Part shown: piece by piece, positions 1 to 5,228 of the stretch
How the letters are laid out: every line of letters starts with the position of its first letter
Numbering within the stretch: the stretch's first letter is position 1
Origin: Candidatus Delongbacteria bacterium
Lineage (GTDB): Bacteria > UBA4055
Direction of reading: 5' to 3'
Assembly: GCA_022013635.1 (NCBI GenBank)
Contig: JAKLPX010000396.1
Coordinates: 1-5,228, forward strand
DNA: 5,228 bases
The notes under the pieces: model-generated
The model's database searches: none
Told to the model about the DNA's origin: nothing
The model's input: the letters and a program-made list of their open reading frames with translations, nothing else
Translations under genes and position numbers: made by a program

Positions 1-1913
1 ACAGCTATACTCCTTTAAATGGGGAAATGGTCGGATCCATATACCGGCAACTGAATGATGATTACGGAACAGGAACCGTCGGGGGAATGATAGGAGAATG
101 GACTGCCTTTTATAATCCGTTATCAAGTTATACACAGACTATCTACTCTCAGTCTTTGTATCAGTCTGAAGGTACCTTACCCGGAGGCAGATACCCTTAT
201 GTTTGCGAATTCATTAATGGGGAGTGTTTCGCGATCTTTAATGATTATGATACTGCATCAGCAGGATCTGTTTCTCAGCCGATGTTCGCAGTCTCCGACG
301 CTTTCTGGTATAACTGGGATGATTCAATCTGGTCAGAACCCAAAAGAGTAGAATCAAAAGATTCTTTGACAGTAATTCCGAATGCATGGCAAGGCACTGG
401 AGATGTTGTTTACGACCCGGTTTCAGAATATTATTACTGGACTCAGGGTTGGAAAGAAGGACTGTCGGTCAATTTAAGTCCTGTTTCATGCGTTGTCGGA
501 AGAACAAAAATTCCATGGGATCCTGAGAGTTGGGAATGGACGGATTACAAAGACCTCAGATTTGATCTTGATTGCTATATTGATAGCAAAGAAGCAGATT
601 ATGATATGGTAAGTGGAATACAATTTGCCTACTCAAAAGATATTTCTGGAAACGGAACGGGGAAAGGAATAGGTGTTGCTGTCACTAAACAGGGATGGAC
701 AAGCTACAATAATCTTTCCTACACTTATACCACAAACTGGGGAGGAGACAGCCTGTTGGGATCGTGGAAACCGAATTGGGTTAAAGGGCTGATGGGACTT
801 CAGCATGTTCCTTTAACGAGTCTTTTTGACTGGATCGGAGAAACCTTAACATTTACCGGCTCAATAGGTTATAATCTGAGTACAAATACTGTTTTCAGCG
901 ATTCTGCGGTAATAACTATTGATATTCCCTACATAATGTGGGACATTTCGGTTGTCACAACAGAAGAAAATATTGTTCATGTACTGTGTATGGTTTTTCC
1001 TGCTTCATCCGAATATCCGAATTGTATTTTCCCCTGGACTGACTCAGGTTTCAGAGCAGGATACTATGACATAAGAGGCGAAATTACCGACACTGGAGTA
1101 AACTGGCAGAATGCGGTTTTCATCGCAAATCCGGTTGACAATGACAAAAGTTGGCTTGTTGAAGATGGGGGAATGGAATTCATATCCGATATTAATAGAA
1201 CTTTAAGCCTTTCATATTTCGGGTATGGATTTTTGTTCGCAGGATGGCTCGATAAACCTTGGTCAGGAGCAGTTCCGTTCAGCGAAATTGATACTCAAAA
1301 TTCATATAATTATATTGATGACGGATTTATTATTCATTCAAAAGATAATGGCAGTACATGGCTTCCAGGATACACTGCAGAAGTTGCTACAGGTAATCCT
1401 GAAGATCCGATTTGGGATCTTAAATATGCCGGAAATGCGACGGAAACTCCCTCTCTTTTCGAAGAAGGATGGAGTTTAGCAAATCACGGAGGAACTGTAG
1501 TCGCAGAAAGTTACGGTGCTTACGCTGCTTGTCAGTATTATGATCCTGCAGGAATAGATTCGACTTATCTTGATAAGGAGCAGTACCTTCACATCTGGTA
1601 TGTCGGTTACGCTTACGGCGGATTCGAGCAGGAAGAAATGGTTCTGACTTCAGATTTTAAACTTTTCCAGAACTATCCGAACCCTTTCAATCCTGTAACG
1701 GAGATAAAATTTGTTTTGAGCTCTCCTTCTGATGTTAACCTGTCCGTTTTCAACACGAACGGACAGCTCGTAAAAACCTTAATTGACGGAAAGAAAGAGA
1801 AAGGTCTCCATACTGTGAATTTCAACGCTAAAGAGTTTAACTCCGGTATATATTTTTACCGGTTGAAAATGAATGGAAAAACAGAAATTAAGAAAATGAT
1901 CTTATTAAAATAA
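1..1913 (+). CDS. Secreted Asp-box protein with type IX secretion C-terminal sorting domain (5' partial)
   Basis: The reading frame is open to the window edge (first whole codon at 3-5), so the Met at 27 is internal. The eight residues before it, ending NGE, align with the PATGE just before Met61 of the downstream paralogue, so about 52 N-terminal residues including the signal peptide are missing. From Met27 there are 628 residues. An Asp-box (SKDNGSTW) lies at residues 438-445, a motif of sialidase/BNR-type beta-propellers. The sorting domain runs from about 543 to the end, with QNYPNPFNP at 548-556 and the tail KKMILLK. By family knowledge this tail directs export through the type IX system and attachment to or release from the cell surface. 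The body is rich in Tyr, Trp and Gly, and by eye it is roughly 60% identical to the next gene. No catalytic residues could be assigned, so substrate and activity are unknown. Sorting-domain call is firm; propeller fold is inference. Confidence 0.88.
   Translation, partial: SYTPLNGEMVGSIYRQLNDDYGTGTVGGMIGEWTAFYNPLSSYTQTIYSQSLYQSEGTLPGGRYPYVCEFINGECFAIFNDYDTASAGSVSQPMFAVSDAFWYNWDDSIWSEPKRVESKDSLTVIPNAWQGTGDVVYDPVSEYYYWTQGWKEGLSVNLSPVSCVVGRTKIPWDPESWEWTDYKDLRFDLDCYIDSKEADYDMVSGIQFAYSKDISGNGTGKGIGVAVTKQGWTSYNNLSYTYTTNWGGDSLLGSWKPNWVKGLMGLQHVPLTSLFDWIGETLTFTGSIGYNLSTNTVFSDSAVITIDIPYIMWDISVVTTEENIVHVLCMVFPASSEYPNCIFPWTDSGFRAGYYDIRGEITDTGVNWQNAVFIANPVDNDKSWLVEDGGMEFISDINRTLSLSYFGYGFLFAGWLDKPWSGAVPFSEIDTQNSYNYIDDGFIIHSKDNGSTWLPGYTAEVATGNPEDPIWDLKYAGNATETPSLFEEGWSLANHGGTVVAESYGAYAACQYYDPAGIDSTYLDKEQYLHIWYVGYAYGGFEQEEMVLTSDFKLFQNYPNPFNPVTEIKFVLSSPSDVNLSVFNTNGQLVKTLIDGKKEKGLHTVNFNAKEFNSGIYFYRLKMNGKTEIKKMILLK
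933..1148 (+). repeat. Conserved paralogue block, copy 1 (72 identical residues)
   Basis: This stretch encodes residues 303-374 (counted from Met27), starting IMWDISVV and ending NPVDNDK. It is identical in protein sequence to residues 349-420 of the next gene. The first 83 nt (933-1015) differ from copy 2 at one base only, while the remaining 133 nt differ at 23 bases, all synonymous. Two cysteines (block positions 19 and 31) are shared by both copies and could form a disulfide after export. Confidence 0.9.
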
Positions 1914-1925
1914 AGGAGGCAGGTT
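1912..1925 (+). promoter_or_regulatory. Strong Shine-Dalgarno overlapping the upstream stop codon
   Basis: AAAGGAGG at 1912-1919 begins inside the TAA stop (1911-1913) of the first cargo gene and ends 6 nt before the ATG at 1926. It fixes the start of the second cargo gene and makes translational linkage of the pair likely. No promoter fits in the 12-bp gap. Confidence 0.85.
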
Positions 1926-3968
1926 ATGTTAAAACGCATCATATTCATGCTAACATTTATGTGCTGTTTATTTTACGGCAATAGCCTATACTCACAGTAT
2001 TATGGTACGATATCTCAGACTTTTGACAAGAGTTCCGGTCCATACGGATGGTTTTTTGGCTATAACAGGAAGATCCAGACGAATTTTGATCCTGCAACGG
2101 GCGAAATGGTCGGTTCTTTATACAGTAAATTGAATCCTACTTACGGAAACGGAACGATAGGCGGTATGCTTGGAGCTTGGGATTATTCGTCGTTGTCATG
2201 GTTTTGCGAATCAGTATATACAAGCTCAGTCTATCAGTCTGAAGGAAACCTTCCCGGAGGAAGATACCCTTATGTTTCCGAATTTATAAACAGTTACTGC
2301 TTTTGTCTCTTTAATGATTACGATACTGCAACTGTTGAAACTGTATCCCAGCCGATGTTTACTGTTGCAGATGCATGGGGTTACAACTATACAACATGGT
2401 CTAATCCTACCCGGATCGAATCATCAGATTCAGCCTCAGTTATTCCCAACGCATGGAATGGCACCGGAGATGTAGTTTACGATCCTTCTACCTTCTATTA
2501 CTATTGGACACAGGGATGGAAAGAAGGTCTGAACGGACTGGTAAGCCCTGTTTCATGTGTTGTCGGGAAAACCCAGGCACCCTGCGATCCTGGAAGCTGG
2601 GAATGGTCTGATTATAAAGAACTCAGGTTTGATACCGATAATATAATCTATAAGTATTCTGATGTTTCTTTAATCGGCCCGTTGCACTTCAGCTACGCTA
2701 AAGACACAGCCGGTAACGGAACAGGAAAAGGAATTGGAGTAGCAGTGACTCAATGCTATCCTTGGTACGCTCCGCAGTTATCATATATATATACAAATAA
2801 CTGGGGTCTTGACTGGAATAAAACCGGACTCGGATTTCATCATCAACCTGTTTCGGAACTTTTTGACTGGGTTGGCGAAAGTCTGACTTTAAGAGATTCT
2901 ATCGGATATAGTCTCGACTCGTTAGAAGTTATTAACGGAACCAGTGTAATTACGATAGATTATCCCCGAATAATGTGGGACATTTCGGTTGTCACAACGG
3001 AAGAAAATATTGTTCATGTACTGTGTATGGTTTTTCCTGCTTCATCCGAATACCCGAATTGCATCTTTCCGTGGACGGACAGCGGTTTTAGAGCGGGATA
3101 TTATGACATTAGGGGCGAAATAACAGACACGGGGGTTAACTGGCAGAATGCTGTTTTTATTGCAAATCCGGTTGACAATGATAAAGGTTGGTATTCAGAT
3201 TACAATGCTGGAATGGAATTCACTGGAGATAAGAACCGTACACTTAGTCTGAGCTATGCAGGCAATAACAATATATTAGCGGCATGGCTTGATAAACCTG
3301 AAAGCAGGTATTATTTATTTGATTACATTAACACGCCGAAATATTACAACTTTATTGATGACGGATATCTTATTGTATCTCTTGACGGCGGCAATTCATG
3401 GGAACACGAAAAGATAATTGATATTGAGACAGGAAATCCTGATGACCCGATCCGGCAATTGAAATACGCTGCAAATGTCACAAAAACAAGCACTATTTTT
3501 GAGGAAGGATGGACAGTTTCCAGCCATGGATCTATAACCTATGGGACTAAAGAAGCGTATAAAATTTACACTTATGCAGCATGCCAATATCCCGATGAAG
3601 TTGCAGTAATCGGGATGTATTATATGGATTATCAGAGATTTTTAAAGGTTTGGGATATTGGATATTATACAGACGGGATTGAGACAGAAGAAGCTTCCCT
3701 AAATACTGACTTCGAGCTTTACCAGAACTACCCGAACCCTTTTAATCCCGCGACCGAAATAAAGTTCAGCCTTGCTGAAGACTCCAAAGTCAATCTCTCC
3801 GTTTATAACACGAACGGTCAGCTGGTAAAAACTTTGATTGACGAAAAGAAAGAAAAAGGACTCCACACAGTAAATTTCGATGCTTCGGATCTGAATTCAG
3901 GAATGTATTTCTATAAGCTCGATGTAAACGGAAATGTTCAGGCTAAAAAAATGATAATGTTAAAATAA
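1926..3968 (+). CDS. Secreted Asp-box protein with signal peptide and type IX secretion C-terminal sorting domain
   Basis: Complete 680-residue protein and paralogue of the upstream gene. The start is fixed by AGGAGG six bases upstream. The N-terminus is a Sec signal peptide: charged MLKR, a hydrophobic run to about residue 17, and probable cleavage near SLYS-Q (23/24). The mature body has PGGRYPYV and YYYWTQGWKEG stretches shared with the paralogue, the 72-residue invariant block at 349-420, and an Asp-box (SLDGGNSW) at 485-492. The sorting domain occupies about 595-680, with QNYPNPFNP at 600-608 and KKMIMLK at the end. It should cross the inner membrane by Sec and the outer membrane by the type IX (Por) machinery. 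A sialidase-like beta-propeller is plausible from the Asp-box, but a single clear box and no identified active-site residues make enzymatic activity unproven; adhesion or glycan binding is equally possible. It is the last gene of the operon, with 101 bp before the next gene. Confidence 0.9.
   Translation: MLKRIIFMLTFMCCLFYGNSLYSQYYGTISQTFDKSSGPYGWFFGYNRKIQTNFDPATGEMVGSLYSKLNPTYGNGTIGGMLGAWDYSSLSWFCESVYTSSVYQSEGNLPGGRYPYVSEFINSYCFCLFNDYDTATVETVSQPMFTVADAWGYNYTTWSNPTRIESSDSASVIPNAWNGTGDVVYDPSTFYYYWTQGWKEGLNGLVSPVSCVVGKTQAPCDPGSWEWSDYKELRFDTDNIIYKYSDVSLIGPLHFSYAKDTAGNGTGKGIGVAVTQCYPWYAPQLSYIYTNNWGLDWNKTGLGFHHQPVSELFDWVGESLTLRDSIGYSLDSLEVINGTSVITIDYPRIMWDISVVTTEENIVHVLCMVFPASSEYPNCIFPWTDSGFRAGYYDIRGEITDTGVNWQNAVFIANPVDNDKGWYSDYNAGMEFTGDKNRTLSLSYAGNNNILAAWLDKPESRYYLFDYINTPKYYNFIDDGYLIVSLDGGNSWEHEKIIDIETGNPDDPIRQLKYAANVTKTSTIFEEGWTVSSHGSITYGTKEAYKIYTYAACQYPDEVAVIGMYYMDYQRFLKVWDIGYYTDGIETEEASLNTDFELYQNYPNPFNPATEIKFSLAEDSKVNLSVYNTNGQLVKTLIDEKKEKGLHTVNFDASDLNSGMYFYKLDVNGNVQAKKMIMLK
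2970..3185 (+). repeat. Conserved paralogue block, copy 2 (72 identical residues)
   Basis: This is the partner of 933-1148 at a constant offset of 2037 bp with no indel. It begins ATAATGTGGGAC and stays nearly identical to copy 1 up to 3052. After that point only synonymous changes separate the copies. Outside the block the two proteins diverge at many residues and differ by small indels. Confidence 0.9.
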
Positions 3969-4008
3969 TATCTAAGTTTAAGAGTACATCTTATAAAAAA
4001 ATATTGCT

Positions 4009-4046
4009 TGATTTTATTTTCTTCGGTATGTATATTGTATATACAT
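4009..4046 (+). promoter_or_regulatory. Candidate promoter with embedded palindromic operator for the toxin-antitoxin operon
   Basis: A perfect inverted repeat, ATGTATAT-TGT-ATATACAT, lies at 4028-4046, 23 bp before the antitoxin start. The same bases also form a tandem direct repeat, TGTATAT twice (4029-4042). A sigma70-like pair TTGATT (4009-4014) and TATATT (4031-4036) with 16-bp spacing would place the -10 inside the palindrome. AbrB/MazE-type antitoxins usually repress their own operon, so this is the likely operator. The palindrome is directly visible; the promoter boxes are weak matches in AT-rich DNA, and this phylum may use other consensus sequences. Confidence 0.5.
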
Positions 4047-4059
4047 GAATTTTATTTTT

Positions 4060-4069
4060 AGGAGTATTT
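4060..4069 (+). promoter_or_regulatory. Shine-Dalgarno of the antitoxin gene
   Basis: AGGAG at 4060-4064 is followed by a 5-nt spacer and the ATG at 4070. This supports the chosen start. The toxin gene downstream lacks a comparable site, which would favour more antitoxin than toxin being made. Confidence 0.75.
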
Positions 4070-4297
4070 ATGATAAAAAAATTGGTTAAACACGGAAATA
4101 GTTCTGCTCTGATAATTGATAAACCTATTATAGAGATGCTGCATATAGATGAGAATACAAACCTTGAATTATCAACAGACGGAGTTAATATAATAATTTC
4201 TCCCGTAAGCGGAACAGACAGAACAAATATGCTCAGGAATTCGCTCGGAAGAATCAATGATAAACACAGCAAAACCTTAAAGAAACTTGCAAAATGA
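4070..4297 (+). CDS. AbrB/MazE/SpoVT-family antitoxin
   Basis: This 75-residue protein is the likely antitoxin of the downstream Doc-type toxin. Residues 1-47 match the swapped-hairpin AbrB/MazE DNA-binding domain: the N-terminal MIKKLVKHGNSSALIIDKP segment has the typical K-x-GNS turn, followed by a short helix and the LELSTDG-IIISPV strands. Such domains dimerise and bind palindromic operators. The basic C-terminal tail (about 48-75, ending TLKKLAK) is the expected toxin-binding part. The start is supported by AGGAG with 5-nt spacing. The stop overlaps the toxin start by 4 nt (ATGA). A palindrome just upstream fits autorepression. Known Doc toxins of phage P1 type pair with Phd, a different fold, although AbrB-type partners of Doc-like toxins also occur in annotated genomes. 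Family assignment is firm; the inhibitory role rests on context. Confidence 0.88.
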   Translation: MIKKLVKHGNSSALIIDKPIIEMLHIDENTNLELSTDGVNIIISPVSGTDRTNMLRNSLGRINDKHSKTLKKLAK

Positions 4298-4692
4298 CAG
4301 AAAGAGAAATCGTTTTTCTGACTCTTGCAGAAATTATAGATATTCATCAAAATCAGATAGAACTCTACGGGGGGATTAGGGGAATTAGAGACATTTCACT
4401 ATTAAGCTCAGCGATCTCTATACCGCAATCAACTTTCGAGGGATATTTTTTGCACGATGATCTTTTTCAAATGGCTGCAGCATATATTTTTCATATTTGT
4501 CAGAATCATCCTTTTGTTGACGGCAATAAAAGAGTCGCATTAGTCGCAGGTCTTGTATTTCTGGATTTCAACGGTATTAGCTTAGATGATTCTGATGAAA
4601 AACTTTATACTATGACGATGAAAGTAGCATCAGGCAAAGGCAATAAAGAGTATATTAACGACACCCTAAAGAGGCTTTACAATATACAATAA
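4294..4692 (+). CDS. doc: Doc-type (death-on-curing) Fic-fold toxin
   Basis: This 132-residue protein is typical in length for Doc toxins. The N-terminal part shows the family pattern: FLTLAEIIDIHQ, then YGG--GIRD--LL at about 25-37. The Fic core motif is HPFVDGNKR at residues 72-80, with His72, Asp76, Asn78, Lys79 and Arg80. Lys79 stands where AMP-transferring Fic enzymes carry the second glycine of HPFxxGNGR. In phage P1 Doc the corresponding HxFxDANKR site phosphorylates elongation factor EF-Tu and stops translation, so a kinase-type toxin acting in the cytoplasm is the best inference here; the target is not shown by the sequence. The motif is intact and the frame is uninterrupted, so the toxin looks functional. 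Translation is probably coupled to the antitoxin through the ATGA overlap. A hairpin terminator starts 3 nt after the stop. Confidence 0.93.
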   Translation: MTEREIVFLTLAEIIDIHQNQIELYGGIRGIRDISLLSSAISIPQSTFEGYFLHDDLFQMAAAYIFHICQNHPFVDGNKRVALVAGLVFLDFNGISLDDSDEKLYTMTMKVASGKGNKEYINDTLKRLYNIQ

Positions 4693-4694
4693 AA

Positions 4695-4718
4695 AAATCC
4701 GCCCTGAAGGACGGATTT
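4695..4718. terminator. Intrinsic terminator between converging genes
   Basis: The arms AAATCCGCCC (4695-4704) and GGACGGATTT (4709-4718) pair over 10 positions with one C-A mismatch around a TGAA loop. Read on the minus strand, the stem is followed directly by a run of seven T, a classic intrinsic terminator for the minus-strand repeat protein. On the plus strand it follows the toxin stop, but the T-run is broken (ATTTATAAAAAG), so it probably terminates less efficiently in that direction. Confidence 0.85.
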
Positions 4719-4739
4719 ATAAAAAGTATTTTTATTTTG

Positions 4740-5228
4740 TTAAGGTGCTACAACTATCGAAAATGTTGTGTCGCTCTCGTCAGTTTCGGCATTGACCGGA
4801 ATACTTGTGATCATAACCTTATAATTAGCTCCTGCAGTCAGACTGTCAGGAATATTCCATGAATAAGATCCATTACTTGCAGTTGAGTCATTTATAGTTA
4901 AAGCCAGATTTGATCCTCTAAATAATTCGATTTTAACATCTTCGGTTAAATTATCCTGCCATGTAATCGTCTGATCAGTCCCCATAGTCCATGTTTCTCC
5001 TCCGTTAGGTGAAGTGACCTGTATATAGGGTGTATTTGTAATCTTAAACCCATCATTACTGTAATCGTAAACAGTTGTCGTTAAACCTTCAATCCTTACA
5101 AGATAATCACTTGCCAGCGTTAAGCTAGTAGGAATAGTCCACAAGAAATATGAATCATTTTCGGTTGAGTCACTTATAGTAATTACTTTGGAAAAATTCC
5201 TGTACAAATCAATTTTTACAAGAGAATC
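4740..5228 (-). CDS. Extracellular repeat protein with Kre9/KNH-like Ig-type domains (5' partial, C-terminal end)
   Basis: The frame is open through the right window edge; the 162 visible residues are the C-terminal end of a larger protein, and no start codon within the window is convincing (the TTG at 5207 is internal to a repeat). Two related domains are seen. The first is cut: VKIDL near residue 4, YFLWTIP near 27-33, YLVRIEG near 42-48. The second, about residues 68-160, is complete: VTSPNGGETW, QTITW, VKIELF, SYSWNIP, YKVMITS, then TTFSIV. This order matches the Kre9/KNH-type (Ser-Thr-rich) domain often repeated in bacterial surface proteins, thought to be an Ig-like beta-sandwich spacer. 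The protein stops four residues after the last strand (VVAP) with no type IX sorting domain, unlike the two plus-strand cargo proteins. Its role may be structural or adhesive; this is inference. Confidence 0.85.
   Translation of the reverse strand, partial: DSLVKIDLYRNFSKVITISDSTENDSYFLWTIPTSLTLASDYLVRIEGLTTTVYDYSNDGFKITNTPYIQVTSPNGGETWTMGTDQTITWQDNLTEDVKIELFRGSNLALTINDSTASNGSYSWNIPDSLTAGANYKVMITSIPVNAETDESDTTFSIVVAP

Noticed and set aside
1225..1479. 84-residue plus-strand open frame inside the first cargo gene
   Set aside because: It overlaps a long frame with clear homology to its paralogue, has no recognisable domain, and has no counterpart in the second gene.
1926..1996. Lipoprotein signal at the MCC of the second cargo protein
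   Set aside because: The residues before the cysteines (TFM, FMC) do not fit a lipobox, and the hydrophobic core continues past them to a normal signal peptidase I-type site.
3396..3587. 63-residue minus-strand open frame antisense to the second cargo gene
   Set aside because: It is a shadow of a conserved coding region, with no ribosome site or family features.
3980..3994. Small inverted repeat TAAGA-GTACA-TCTTA after the second cargo gene as a terminator
   Set aside because: The stem is only 5 bp and AT-rich, with no T-run directly after it, so it is too weak to call. No convincing terminator for the cargo operon is visible on the plus strand.
3991..4350. 119-residue minus-strand open frame opposite the antitoxin and toxin start
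   Set aside because: It is antisense to two well-supported genes and covers the AT-rich promoter region; its composition looks like non-coding translation.
4740..5207. Complete 155-residue minus-strand gene starting at TTG 5207
   Set aside because: The frame stays open to the window edge and the TTG falls inside a repeat unit (VKIDL-Y aligned with VKIELF), so it is an internal codon of a longer gene.

Overview
The window is AT-leaning bacterial DNA with the protein signature of the FCB group. Both large plus-strand genes end in a C-terminal sorting domain with the motif QNYPNPFNP and a terminal KKMI-LK tail, as in cargo of the type IX (Por) secretion system. This motif style is common in Ignavibacteria, Cloacimonadota, Marinimicrobia, Delongbacteria and related candidate phyla. 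Two starts carry strong Shine-Dalgarno sequences, which fits such lineages better than Bacteroidetes proper, where these sites are depleted. The exact phylum cannot be set from the sequence.

Layout: (1) 1-3968 holds two adjacent paralogous genes for large secreted proteins. The first is cut by the window start and the second is complete (680 aa). They are 12 bp apart, and the second gene's Shine-Dalgarno overlaps the first gene's stop codon, so they are almost certainly one operon. Both look like beta-propeller or sialidase-like proteins: each has one recognisable Asp-box and then the sorting domain. Their specific function is unknown. They share a 72-residue block with no amino-acid difference. 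(2) 4070-4692 is a toxin-antitoxin operon: an AbrB/MazE-type antitoxin followed, with a 4-nt ATGA overlap, by a Doc-type Fic toxin. An AT-rich palindrome overlapping a plausible promoter lies just upstream and is a good candidate for the autoregulatory operator. (3) 4695-4718 is a hairpin terminator between converging genes, followed on the minus strand by a T-run. (4) 4740-5228 (minus) is the C-terminal end of a larger extracellular repeat protein with Kre9/KNH-like Ig-type domains; its start is beyond the window.

The genes form three separate units: surface or secreted cargo, a stability or stress TA module, and a second surface protein converging on it. No clearly new system is visible. 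The most interesting signals are the uncharacterised tandem cargo pair, the pattern of sequence exchange and selection in its shared block, and the pairing of a Doc toxin with an AbrB-fold antitoxin instead of Phd.
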